This document shows, piece after piece, positions 14,601-28,434 of a stretch of DNA of 64,000 nucleotides. The DNA comes from Omphiscola glabra. Lineage: Eukaryota > Mollusca > Gastropoda > Lymnaeidae. The DNA lies in the NCBI GenBank assembly GCA_964017045.1, contig OZ024798.1, positions 6,965,793 to 7,029,792 of the forward strand, written 5' to 3'. The notes beneath the pieces are model-generated. The model worked only from the letters and a program-made list of their open reading frames with translations, was not told the origin of the DNA and made no database searches. Positions within the stretch are counted from its first letter, which is position 1. Each line of letters begins with the position of its first letter. A program made the translations under genes and the position numbers.

Positions 14601-17600
14601 TTTAGACAATCTCTCTATTTAGCCAAAGAAAGACTGAAGAAGTTTAGACAATCTCTCTATTTAGCCAAAGAAAGACTGAAGAAGTTTAGACAATCTCTCT
14701 ATTTAGCCAAAGAAAGACTGAAGAAGTTTAGACAATCTCTCTATTTAGCCAAAGAAAGACTGAAGCAGTTTAGACAATCTCTCTATTTAGCCAAAGAAAG
14801 ACTTAAGAAGTTTAGACAATCTCTCTATTTAGCCAAAGAAAGACTGAAGAAGTTTAGACAATCTCTCTATTTAGCCAAAGAAAGACTGAAGCAGTTTAGA
14901 CAATCTCTCTATTTAGCCAAAGAAAGACTTAAGAAGTTTAGACAATCTCTCTATTTAGCCAAAGAAAGACTTAAGAAGTTTAGACAATCTCTCTATTTAG
15001 CCAAAGAAATACTGAAGAAGTTTAGACAATCTCTCTATTTAGCCAAAGAAAGACTGAAGAAGTTTAGACAATCTCTCTATTTAGCCAAAGAAAGACTGAA
15101 GAAGTTCAGACAATCTCTCTATTTAGCCAAAGAAAGACTGAAGAAGTTTAGACAATCTCTCTATTTAGCCAAAGAAAGACTGAAGAAGTTTAGACAATCT
15201 CTCTATTTAGCCAAAGAAAGACTTAAGAAGTTTAGACAATCTCTCTATGTAGCCAAAGAAAGACTGAAGAAGTTTAGACAATCTCTCTATTTAGCCAAAG
15301 AAAGACTGAAGAAGTTTAGACAATCTCTCTATTTAGCCAAAGAAAGACTGAAGAAGTTTAGACAATCTCTCTATTTAGCCAAAGAAAGACTGAAGCAGTT
15401 TAGACAATCTCTCTATGTAGCCAAAGAAAGACTGAAGAAGTTTAAACAATCTCTCTATGTAGCCAAAGAAAGACTGAAGAAGTTTAGACAATCTCTCTCT
15501 TTAGCCAAAGAAAGACTGAAGAAGTTTAGACAATCTCTCTATTTAGCCAAAGAAAGACTTAAGAAGTTTAGACAATCTCTCTATTTAGCCAAAGAAAGAC
15601 TGAAGAAGTTTAGACAATCTCTCTATTTAGCCAAAGAAAGACTAAAGAAGTTTAGACAATCTCTCTATTTAGCCAAAGAAAGACTGAAGAAGTTTAGACA
15701 ATCTCTCTATTTAGCCAAAGAAAGACTTAAGAAGTTTAGACAATCTCTCTATTTAGCCAAAGAAAGACTTAAGAAGTTTAGACAATCTCTCTATTTAGCC
15801 AAAGAAAGACTGAAGAAGTTCAGACAATCTCTCTATTTAGCCAAAGAAAGACTTAAGAAGTTCAGACAATCTCTCTATTTAGCCAAAGAAAGACTTAAGA
15901 AGTTTAGACAATCTCTCTATTTAGCCAAAGAAAGACTTAAGAAGTTTAGACAATCTCTCTATTTAGCCAAAGAAAGACTGAAGAAGTTCAGACAATCTCT
16001 CTATTTAGCCAAAGAAAGACTTAAGAAGTTTAGACAATCTCTCTATTTAGCCAAAGAAAGACTGAAGAAGTTTAGACAATCTCTCTGTGTAGCCAAAGAA
16101 AGACTGAAGAAGTTTAGACAATCTCTCCATTTAGCCAAAGAAAGACTTAAGAAGTTTAGACAATCTCTCTATTTAGCAAAAGAAAGACTGAAGTAGTTTA
16201 GACAATCTCTCTATTTAGCCAAAGAAAGACTTAAGAAGTTTAGACAATCTCTCTATTTAGCCAAAGAAAGACTGAAGAAGTTTAGACAATCTCTCTATTT
16301 AGCCTAAGAAAGACTTAAGAAGTTTAGACAATCTCTCTATTTAGCCAAAAAAAAACTTAAGAAGTTCAGACAATCTCTCTATTTAGCCAAAGAAAGACTT
16401 AAGAAATTTAGACAATTTCTCTATTTAGCCAAAGAAAGACTTAAGAAGTTTAGACAATCTCTCTATTTAGCCAAAGAAAGACTTAAGAAGTTTAGACAAT
16501 CTCTCTATTTAGCCAAAGAAAGACTGAAGAAGTTCAGACAATCTCTCTATTTAGCCAAAGAAAGACTTAAGAAGTTTAGACAATCTCTCTATTTAGCCAA
16601 AGAAAGACTGAAGAAGTTTAGACAATCTCTCTATATAGCCAAAGAAAGACTGAAGAAGTTTAGACAATCTCTCTATTTAGCCATAGAAAGACTGAAGAAG
16701 TTTAGACAATCTCTCTATGTAGCAAAAGAAAGACTGAAGAAGTTTAGACAATATCTTATTTTAGCCAAAGAAAGACTGAAGAAGTTTAGACAATCTCTCT
16801 ATGTAGCCAAAGAAAGACTGAAGAAGTTTAGACAATCTCTCTATGTAGCCAAAGAAAGACTGAAGAAGTTTAGACAATCTCTCTATGTAGCCAAAGAAAG
16901 ACTGAAGAAGTTTAGACAATCTCTCTATTTAGCAAAAGAAAGACTGAAGAAGTTTAGACAATCTCTCTATTTAGCCAAAGAAAGACTTAAGAAGTTTAGA
17001 CAATCTCTCTATTTAGCCAAAGAAAGACTGAAGAAGTTTAGACAATCTCTCTATTTAGCCTAAGAAAGACTTAAGAAATTTAGACAATCTCTCTATTTAG
17101 CCAAAAAAAAACTTAAGAAGTTTAGACAATCTCTCTATGTAGCCAAAGAAAGACTGAAGAAGTTTAGACAATCTCTCTATTTAGCCATAGAAAGACTGAA
17201 GAAGTTTAGACAATCTCTCTATGTAGCCAAAGAAAGACTGAAGAAGTTTAGACAATATCTTATTTTAGCCAAAGAAAGACTGAAGAAGTTTAGACAATCT
17301 CTCTATGTAGCCAAAGAAAGACTGAAGAAGTTTAGACAATCTCTCTATGTAGCCAAAGAAAGACTGAAGAAGTTTAGACAATCTCTCTATGTAGCCAAAG
17401 AAAGACTGAAGAAGTTTAGACAATCTCTCTATTTAGCCAAAGAAAGACTGAAGAAGTTTAGACAATCTCTCTATTTAGCCAAAGAAAGACTTAAGAAGTT
17501 TAGACAATCTCTCTATTTAGCCAAAGAAAGACTGAAGAAGTTTAGAAAATCTCTCTATGTAGCCAAAGAAAGACTGAAGAAGTTTAGACAATCTCTCTAT

Positions 17601-20600
17601 TTAGCCAAAGAAAGACTGAAGAAGTTTAGACAATCTCTCTATGTAGCCAAAGAAAGACTGAAGAAGTTTAGACAATATCTTAATTTAGCCAAAGAAAGAC
17701 TGAAGAAGTTTAGACAATCTCTCTATGTAGCCAAAGAAAGACTGAAGAAGTTTAGACAATATCTTATTTTAGCCAAAGAAAGACTGAAGAAGTTTAGACA
17801 ATCTCTCTATGTAGCCAAAGAAAGACTGAAGAAGTTTAGACAATCTCTCTATTTAGCCAAAGAAAGACTGAAGAAGTTTAGACAATCTCTCTATTTAGCC
17901 AAAGAAAGACTGAAGAAGTTTAGAAAATCTCTCTATTTAGCCAAAGAAAGACTGAAGAAGTTTAGACAATCTCTCTATTTAGCCAAAGAAAGACTGAAGA
18001 AGTTTAGACAATCTCTCTATTTAGCCAAAGAAAGACTGAAGAAGTTTAGACAATCTCTCTATGTAGCCAAAGAAAGACTGAAGAAGTTTAGACAATCTCT
18101 CTATTTAGCCAAAGAAAGACTTAATAAGTTTAGACAATCTCTATATTTAGCCAAAGAAAGACTGAAGAAGTTTAGACAATCTCTCTATGTAGCCAAAGAA
18201 AGACTGAAGAAGTTTAGACAATCTCTCTATTTAGCCAAAGAAAGACTGAAGAAGTTTAGACAATCTCTCTATTTAGCCAAAGAAAGACTGAAGAAATTTA
18301 GACAATCTCTCTATTTAGCCAAAGAAAGACTTAAGAAGTTTAGACAGTCTCTCTATTTAGCCAAAGAAAGACTTAAGAAGTTTAGACAATCTCTCTATTT
18401 AGCCAAAGAAAGACTGAAGAAGTTCAGACAATCTCTCTATTTAGCCAAAGAAAGACTTAAGAAGTTTAGACAATCTCTCTATTTAGCCAAAGAAAGACTG
18501 AAGAAGTTTAGACAATCTCTCTATGTAGCCAAAGAAAGACTGAAGAAGTTTAGACAATCTCTCTATTTAGCCATAGAAAGACTGAAGAAGTTTAGACAAT
18601 CTCTCTATGTAGCCAAAGAAAGACTGAAGAAGTTTAGACAATATCTTATTTTAGCCAAAGAAAGACTGAAGAAGTTTAGACAATCTCTCTATGTAGCCAA
18701 AGAAAGACTGAAGAAGTTTAGACAATCTCTCTATGTAGCCAAAGAAAGACTGAAGAAGTTTAGACAATCTCTCTATGTAGCCAAAGAAAGACTGAAGAAG
18801 TTTAGACAATCTCTCTATTTAGCCAAAGAAAGACTGAAGAAGTTTAGACAATCTCTCTATTTAGCCAAAGAAAGACTTAAGAAGTTTAGACAATCTCTCT
18901 ATTTAGCCAAAGAAAGACTGAAGAAGTTTAGAAAATCTCTCTATGTAGCCAAAGAAAGACTGAAGAAGTTTAGACAATCTCTCTATTTAGCCAAAGAAAG
19001 ACTGAAGAAGTTTAGACAATCTCTCTATGTAGCCAAAGAAAGACTGAAGAAGTTTAGACAATATCTTAATTTAGCCAAAGAAAGACTGAAGAAGTTTAGA
19101 CAATCTCTCTATGTAGCCAAAGAAAGACTGAAGAAGTTTAGACAATCTCTCTATGTAGCCAAAGAAAGACTGAAGAAGTTTAGACAATCTCTCTATTTAG
19201 CCAAAGAAAGACTGAAGAAGTTTAGACAATCTCTCTATTTAGCCAAAGAAAGACTGAAGAAGTTTAGAAAATCTCTCTATTTAGCCAAAGAAAGACTGAA
19301 GAAGTTTAGACAATCTCTCTATTTAGCCAAAGAAAGACTGAAGAAGTTTAGACAATCTCTCTATTTAGCCAAAGAAAGACTGAAGAAGTTTAGACAATCT
19401 CTCTATTTAGCCAAAGAAAGACTGAAGAAGTTTAGACAATCTGTCTATTTAGCCAAAGAAAGACTTAAGAAGTTTAGACAATCTCTATATTTAGCCAAAG
19501 AAAGACTGAAGAAGTTTAGACAATCTCTCTATTTAGCCAAAGAAAGACTGAAGCAGTTTAGACAATCTCTCTATTTAGCCAAAGAAAGACTTAAGAAGTT
19601 TAGACAATCTCTCTATTTAGCCAAAGAAAGACTGAAGAAGTTTAGACAATCTCTCTATTTAGCCAAAGAAAGACTGAAGAAGTTTAGACAATCTCTCTAT
19701 TTAGCCAAAGAAAGACTGAAGAAGTTTAGACAATCTCTCTATTTAGCCAAAGAAAGACTGAAGATGTTTAGACAATCTCTCTATTTAGCCAAAGAAAGAC
19801 TGAAGAAGTTTAGACAATCTCTCTATTTAGCCAAAGAAAGACTGAAGAAGTTTAGACAATCTCTCTATTTAGCCAAAGAAAGACTTAAGAAGTTTAGACA
19901 ATCTCTCTATGTAGCCAAAGAAAGACTGAAGAAGTTTAGACAATCTCTCTATTTAGCCAAAGAAAGACTTAAGAAGTTTAGACAATCTCTCTATTTAGCC
20001 AAAGAAAGACTGAAGAAGTTTAGACAATCTCTCTATTTAGCCAAAGAAAGACTTAAGAAGTTTAGACAATCTCTCTATTTAGCCAAAGAAAGACTAAAGA
20101 AGTTTAGACAATCTATCTATTTAGCCAAAGAAAGCCTGAAGAAGTTTAGACAATCTCTCTATTTAGCCAAAGAAAGACTGAAGAAGTTTAGACAATCTCT
20201 CTATTTAGCCAAAGAAAGACTGAAGAAGTGTAGACAATATCTCTATGTAGCCAAAGAAAGACTGAAGAAGTTTAGACAAACTCTTTATGTAGCCAAAGAA
20301 AGACTGAAGAAGTTTAGACAATCTCTCTATGTAGCCAAAGAAAGACTGAAGAAGTTTAGACAATCTCTTAATTTAGCCAAAGAAAGACTGAAGAAGTTTA
20401 GACAATCTCTCTATTTAGCCAAAGAAAGACTGAAGAAGTTTAGAAAATCTCTCTATTTAGCCAAAGAAAGACTGAAGAAGTTTAGACAATCTCTCTATTT
20501 AGCCAAAGAAAGACTGAAGAAGTTTAGACAATCTCTCTATTTAGCCAAAGAAAGACTGAAGAAGTTTAGACAATCTCTCTATTTAGCCAAAGAAAGACTG

Positions 20601-23600
20601 AAGAAGTTTAGACAATCTCTCTATTTAGCCAAAGAAAGACTGAAGAAGTTTAGACAATCTCTCTATTTAGCCAAAGAAAGACTTAAGAAGTTTAGACAAT
20701 CTCTCTATGTAGCCAAAGAAAGACTGAAGAAGTTTAGACAATCTCTCTATTTAGCCAAAGAAAGACTGAAGAAGTTTAGAAAATCTCTCTATTTAGCCAA
20801 AGAAAGACTGAAGAAGTTTAGACAATCTCTCTATTTAGCCAAAGAAAGACTGAAGAAGTTTAGACAATCTCTCTATTTAGCCAAAGAAAGACTGAAGAAG
20901 TTTAGACAATCTCTCTATTTAGCCAAAGAAAGACTGAAGAAGTTTAGACAATCTCTCTATTTAGCCAAAGAAAGACTGAAGAAGTTTAGACAATCTCTCT
21001 ATTTAGCCAAAGAAAGACTTAAGAAGTTTAGACAATCTCTCTATGTAGCCAAAGAAAGACTGAAGAAGTTTAGACAATCTCTCTATTTAGCCAAAGAAAG
21101 ACTTAAGAAGTTTAGACAATCTCTCTATTTAGCCAAAGAAAGACTGAAGAAGTTTAGACAATCTCTCTATTTAGCCAAAGAAAGACTTAAGAAGTTTAGA
21201 CAATCTCTCTATTTAGCCAAAGAAAGACTAAAGAAGTTTAGACAATCGCTCTATTTAGCCAAAGAAAGACTTAAGAAGTTTAGACAATCTCTCTATTTAG
21301 CCAAAGAAAGACTGAAGAAGTTTAGACAATCTCTCTATTTAGCCAAAGAAAGACTGAAGAAGTTTAGACAATCTCTCTATTTAGCCAAAGAAAGACTGAA
21401 GAAGTTTAGACAATCTCTCTATTTAGCCAAAGAAAGACTGAAGAAGTTTAGACAATCTCTCTATTTAGCCAAAGAAAGACTTAAGAAGTTTAGACAATCT
21501 CTCTATGTAGCCAAAGAAAGACTGAAGAAGTTTAGACAATCTCTCTATTTAGCCAAAGAAAGACTTAAGAAGTTTAGACAATCTCTCTATTTAGCCAAAG
21601 AAAGACTGAAGAAGTTTAGACAATCTCTCTATTTAGCCAAAGAAAGACTGAAGAAGTTTAGACAATCTCTCTATTTAGCCAAAGAAAGACTGAAGAAGTT
21701 TAGACAATCTCTCTATTTAGCCAAAGAAAGACTGAAGAAGTTTAGACAATCTCTCTATTTAGCCTAAGAAAGACTTAAGAAGTTTAGACAATCTCTCTAT
21801 TTAGCCAAAAAAAAACTTAAGAAGTTCAGACAATCTCTCTATTTAGCCAAAGAAAGACTTAAGAAATTTAGACAATCTCTCTATTTAGCCAAAGAAAGAC
21901 TTAAGAAGTTTAGACAATCTCTCTATTTAGCCAAAGAAAGACTTAAGAAGTTTAGACAATCTCTCTATTTAGCCAAAGAAAGACTGAAGAAGTTCAGACA
22001 ATCTCTCTATTTAGCCAAAGAAAGACTTAAGAAGTTTAGACAATCTCTCTATTTAGCCAAAGAAAGACTGAAGAAGTTTAGACAATCTCTCTATGTAGCC
22101 AAAGAAAGACTGAAGAAGTTTAGACAATCTCTCTATTTAGCCATAGAAAGACTGAAGAAGTTTAGACAATCTCTCTATGTAGCCAAAGAAAGACTGAAGA
22201 AGTTTAGACAATATCTTATTTTAGCCAAAGAAAGACTGAAGAAGTTTAGACAATCTCTCTATGTAGCCAAAGAAAGACTGAAGAAGTTTAGACAATCTCT
22301 CTATGTAGCCAAAGAAAGACTGAAGAAGTTTAGACAATCTCTCTATGTAGCCAAAGAAAGACTGAAGAAGTTTAGACAATCTCTCTATTTAGCCAAAGAA
22401 AGACTGAAGAAGTTTAGACAATCTCTCTATTTAGCCAAAGAAAGACTTAAGAAGTTTAGACAATCTCTCTATTTAGCCAAAGAAAGACTGAAGAAGTTTA
22501 GAAAATCTCTCTATGTAGCCAAAGAAAGACTGAAGAAGTTTAGACAATCTCTCTATTTAGCCAAAGAAAGACTGAAGAAGTTTAGACAATCTCTCTATGT
22601 AGCCAAAGAAAGACTGAAGAAGTTTAGACAATATCTTAATTTAGCCAAAGAAAGACTGAAGAAGTTTAGACAATCTCTCTATGTAGCCAAAGAAAGACTG
22701 AAGAAGTTTAGACAATCTCTCTATGTAGCCAAAGAAAGACTGAAGAAGTTTAGACAATCTCTCTATGTAGCCAAAGAAAGACTGAAGAAGTTTAGACAAT
22801 CTCTCTATTTAGCCAAAGAAAGACTGAAGAAGTTTAGACAATCTCTCTATTTAGCCAAAGAAAGACTGAAGAAGTTTAGAAAATCTCTCTATTTAGCCAA
22901 AGAAAGACTGAAGAAGTTTAGACAATCTCTCTATTTAGCCAAAGAAAGACTGAAGAAGTTTAGACAATCTCTCTATTTAGCCAAAGAAAGACTGAAGAAG
23001 TTTAGACAATCTCTCTATGTAGCCAAAGAAAGACTGAAGAAGTCTAGACAATCTCTCTATTTAGCCAAAGAAAGACTTAAGAAGTTTAGACAATCTCTAT
23101 ATTTAGCCAAAGAAAGACTGAAGAAGTTTAGACAATCTCTCTATGTAGCCAAAGAAAGACTGAAGAAGTTTAGACAATCTCTCTATTTAGCCAAAGAAAG
23201 ACTGAAGAAGTTTAGACAATCTCTCTATTTAGCCAAAGAAAGACTGAAGAAGTTTAGACAATCTCTCTATTTAGCCAAAGAAAGACTGAAGAAGTTTAGA
23301 CAATCTCTCTATTTAGCCAAAGAAAGACTGAAGAAGTTTAGACAATCTCTCTATTTAGCCAAAGAAAGACTTAAGAAGTTTAGACAATCTCTCTATTTAG
23401 CCAAAGAAAGACTGAAGAAGTTTAGACAATCTCTCTATTTAGCCAAAGAAAGACTGAAGAAGTTTAGACAATCTCTCTATTTAGCCAAAGAAAGACTGAA
23501 GAAGTTTAGACAATCTCTCTATTTAGCCAAAGAAAGACTGAAGAAGTTTAGACAATCTCTCTATTTAGCCAAAGAAAGACTGAAGAAGTTTAGACAATCT

Positions 23601-26600
23601 CTCTATTTAGCCAAAGAAAGACTGAAGAAGTTTAGACAATCTCTCTATTTAGCCAAAGAAAGACTTAAGAAGTTTAGACAATCTCTCTATTTAGCCAAAG
23701 AAAGACTGAAGAAGTTTAGAAAATCTCTCTATGTAGCCAAAGAAAGACTGAAGAAGTTTAGACAATCTCTCTATTTAGCCAAAGAAAGACTGAAGAAGTT
23801 TAGACAATCTCTCTATGTAGCCAAAGAAAGACTGAAGAAGTTTAGACAATATCTTAATTTAGCCAAAGAAAGACTGAAGAAGTTTAGACAATCTCTCTAT
23901 GTAGCCAAAGAAAGACTGAAGAAGTTTAGACAATCTCTCTATGTAGCCAAAGAAAGACTTAAGAAGTTTAGACAATCTCTCTATGTAGCCAAAGAAAGAC
24001 TGAAGAAGTTTAGACAATCTCTCTATTTAGCCAAAGAAAGACTGAAGAAGTTTAGACAATCTCTCTATTTAGCCAAAGAAAGACTGAAGAAGTTTAGAAA
24101 ATCTCTCTATTTAGCCAAAGAAAGACTGAAGAAGTTTAGACAATCTCTCTATTTAGCCAAAGAAAGACTGAAGAAGTTTAGACAATCTCTCTATTTAGCC
24201 AAAGAAAGACTTAAGAAGTTTAGACAATCTCTCTATTTAGCCAAAGAAAGACTGAAGAAGTTTAGACAATCTCTCTATTTAGCCAAAGAAAGACTGAAGA
24301 AGTTTAGACAATCTCTCTATTTAGCCAAAGAAAGACTGAAGAAGTTTAGACAATCTCTCTATTTAGCCAAAGAAAGACTGAAGAAGTTTAGACAATCTCT
24401 CTATTTAGCCAAAGAAAGACTGAAGAAGTTTAGACAATCTGTCTATTTAGCCAAAGAAAGACTTAAGAAGTTTAGACAATCTCTCTATTTAGCCAAAGAA
24501 AGACTGAAGAAGTTTAGACAATCTCTCTATTTAGCCAAAGAAAGACTGAAGAAGTTTAGACAATCTCTCTATTTAGCCAAAGAAAGACTTAAGAAGTTTA
24601 GACAATCTCTCTATTTAGCCAAAGAAAGACTGAAGAAGTTTAGACAATCTCTCTATTTAGCCAAAGAATGACTGAAGCAGTTTAGACAATCTCTCTATTT
24701 AGCCAAAGAAAGACTGAAGAAGTTTAGACAATCTCTCTATTTAGCCAAAGAAAGACTTAAGAAGTTTAGACAATCTCTCTATTTAGCCAAAGAAAGACTG
24801 AAGAAGTTTAGACAATCTCTCTATTTAGCCAAAGAAAGACTTAAGAAGTTTAGACAATCTCTCTATTTAGCCAAAGAAAGACTGAAGAAGTTTAGACAAT
24901 CTCTCTATTTAGCCAAAGAAAGACTGAAGAAGTTTAGACAATCTCTCTATTTAGCCAAAGAAAGACTGAAGAAGTTTAGACAATCTCTCTATTTAGCCAA
25001 AGAAAGACTGAAGAAGTTTAGACAATCTCTATATTTAGCCAAAGAAAGACTGAAGCAGTTTAGACAATCTCTCTATTTAGCCAAAGAAAGACTTAAGAAG
25101 TTTAGACAATCTCTCTATTTAATCAAAGAAAGACTGAAGAAGTTTAGACAATCTCTCTATTTAGCCAAAGAAAGACTGAAGAAGTTTAGACAATCTCTCT
25201 ATTTAGCCAAAGAAAGACTGAAGAAGTTTAGACAATCTCTCTATTTAGCCAAAGAAAGACTGAAGAAGTTTAGACAATCTCTCTATTTAGCCAAAGAAAG
25301 ACTGAAGAAGTTTAGACAATCTCTCTATTTAGCCAAAGAAAGACTGAAGAAGTTTAGACAATCTCTCTATTTAGCCAAAGAAAGACTTAAGAAGTTTAGA
25401 CAATCTCTCTATGTAGCCAAAGAAAGACTGAAGAAGTTTAGACAATCTCTCTATTTAGCCAAAGAAAGACTTAAGAAGTTTAGACAATCTCTCTATTTAG
25501 CCAAAGAAAGACTGAAGAAGTTTAGAAAATCTCTCTATTTAGCCAAAGAAAGACTTAAGAAGTTTAGACAATCTCTCTATTTAGCCAAAGAAAGACTAAA
25601 GAAGTTTAGACAATCTATCTATTTAGCCAAAGAAAGCCTGAAGAAGTTTAGACAATCTCTCTATTTAGCCAAAGAAAGACTGAAGAAGTTTAGACAATCT
25701 CTCTATTTAGCCAAAGAAAGACTGAAGAAGTGTAGACAATATCTCTATGTAGCCAAAGAAAGACTGAAGAAGTTTAGACAAACTCTTTATGTAGCCAAAG
25801 AAAGACTGAAGAAGTTTAGACAATCTCTCTATGTAGCCAAAGAAAGACTGAAGAAGTTTAGACAATCTCTTAATTTAGCCAAAGAAAGACTGAAGAAGTT
25901 TAGACAATCTCTCTATTTAGCCAAAGAAAGACTGAAGAAGTTTAGAAAATCTCTCTATTTAGCCAAAGAAAGACTGAAGAAGTTTAGACAATCTCTGTAT
26001 TTAGCCAAAGAAAGACTGAAAAAGTTTAGACAATCTCTCTATTTAGCCAAAGAAAGACTGAAGAAGTTTAGACAATCTCTCTATTTAGCCAAAGAAAGAC
26101 TGAAGAAGTTTAGACAATCTCTCTATTTAGCCAAAGAAAGACTGAAGAAGTTTAGACAATCTCTCTATTTAGCCAAAGAAAGACTTAAGAAGTTTAGACA
26201 ATCTCTCTATGTAGCCAAAGAAAGACTGAAGAAATTTAGACAATCTCTCTATTTAGCCAAAGAAAGACTGAAGAAGTTTAGAAAATCTCTCTATTTAGCC
26301 AAAGAAAGACTGAAGAAGTTTAGACAATCTCTCTTTTTAGCCAAAGAAAGACTGAAGAAGTTTAGACAATCTCTCTATTTAGCCAAAAAAAGACTGAAGA
26401 AGTTTAGACAATCTCTCTATTTAGCCAAAGAAAGACTGAAGAAGTTTAGACAATCTCTCTATTTAGCCAAAGAAAGACTGAAGAAGTTTAGACAATCTCT
26501 CTATTTAGCCAAAGAAAGACTTAAGAAGTTTAGACAATCTCTCTATGTAGCCAAAGAAAGACTGAAGAAGTTTAGACAATCTCTCTATTTAGCCAAAGAA

Positions 26601-28434
26601 AGACTTAAGAAGTTTAGACAATCTCTCTATTTAGCCAAAGAAAGACTGAAGAAGTTTAGACAATCTCTCTATTTAGCCAAAGAAAGACTTAAGAAGTTTA
26701 GACAATCTCTCTATTTAGCCAAAGAAAGACTAAAGAAGTTTAGACAATCGCTCTATTTAGCCAAAGAAAGACTTAAGAAGTTTAGACAATCTCTCTATTT
26801 AGCCAAAGAAAGACTAAAGAAGTTTAGACAATCTATCTATTTAGCCAAAGAAAGCCTGAAGAAGTTTAGACAATCTCTCTATTTAGCCAAAGAAAGACTG
26901 AAGAAGTTTAGACAATCTCTCTATTTAGCCAAAGAAAGACTGAAGAAGTGTAGACAATATCTCTATGTAGCCAAAGAAAGACTGAAGAAGTTTAGACAAA
27001 CTCTTTATGTAGCCAAAGAAAGACTGAAGAAGTTTAGACAATCTCTCTATGTAGCCAAAGAAAGACTGAAGAAGTTTAGACAATCTCTTAATTTAGCCAA
27101 AGAAAGACTGAAGAACTTTAGACAATCTCTCTATTTAGCCAAAGAAAGACTGAAGAAGTTTAGAAAATCTCTCTATTTAGCCAAAGAAAGACTGAAGAAG
27201 TTTAGACAATCTCTCTATTTAGCCAAAGAAAGACTGAAGAAGTTTAGACAATCTCTCTATTTAGCCAAAGAAAGACTGAAGAAGTTTAGACAATCTCTCT
27301 ATTTAGCCAAAGAAAGACTGAAGAAGTTTAGACAATCTCTCTATTTAGCCAAAGAAAGACTGAAGAAGTTTAGACAATCTCTCTATTTAGCCAAAGAAAG
27401 ACTTAAGAAGTTTAGACAATCTCTCTATGTAGCCAAAGAAAGACTGAAGAAGTTTAGACAATCTCTCTATTTAGCCAAAGAAAGACTGAAGAAGTTTAGA
27501 AAATCTCTCTATTTAGCCAAAGAAAGACTGAAGAAGTTTAGACAATCTCTCTATTTAGCCAAAGAAAGACTGAAGAAGTTTAGACAATCTCTCTATTTAG
27601 CCAAAAAAGACTGAAGAAGTTTAGACAATCTCTCTATTTAGCCAAAGAAAGACTGAAGAAGTTTAGACAATCTCTCTATTTAGCCAAAGAAAGACTGAAG
27701 AAGTTTAGACAATCTCTCTATTTAGCCAAAGAAAGACTTAAGAAGTTTAGACAATCTCTCTATGTAGCCAAAGAAAGACTGAAGAAGTTTAGACAATCTC
27801 TCTATTTAGCCAAAGAAAGACTTAAGAAGTTTAGACAATCTCTCTATTTAGCCAAAGAAAGACTGAAGAAGTTTAGACAATCTCTCTATTTAGCCAAAGA
27901 AAGACTTAAGAAGTTTAGACAATCTCTCTATTTAGCCAAAGAAAGACTTAAGAAGTTTAGACAATCTCTCTATTTAGCCAAAGAAAGACTGAAGAAGTTT
28001 AGACAATCTCTCTATTTAGCCAAAGAAAGACTGAAGCAGTTTAGACAATCTCTCTATTTAGCCAAAGAAAGACTGAAGAAGTTTAGACAATCTCTCTATT
28101 TAGCCAAAGAAAGACTTAAGAAGTTTAGACAATCTCTCTATTTAGCCAAAGAAAGACTGAAGAAGTTTAGACAATCTCTCTATTTAGCCAAAGAAAGACT
28201 TAAGAAGTTTAGACAATCTCTCTATTTAGCCAAAGAAAGACTGAAGAAGTTTAGACAATCTCTCTATTTAGCAAAAGGAAGACTGAAGAAGTTTAGACAA
28301 TCTCTATATTTAGCCAAAGAAAGACTGAAGAAGTTTAGACAATCTCTCTATTTAGCCAAAGAAAGACTGAAGAAGTTTAGACAATCTCTCTATTTAGCCA
28401 AAGAAAGACTGAAGAAGTGTAGACAATATCTCTA

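Noticed and set aside
12897..21767. Separate genes at 12897-16196 and 19764-21767
   Set aside because: They are stretches of the same satellite frame between random stops. Their starts are variant units (TTG or ATG by substitution) and have no gene context.
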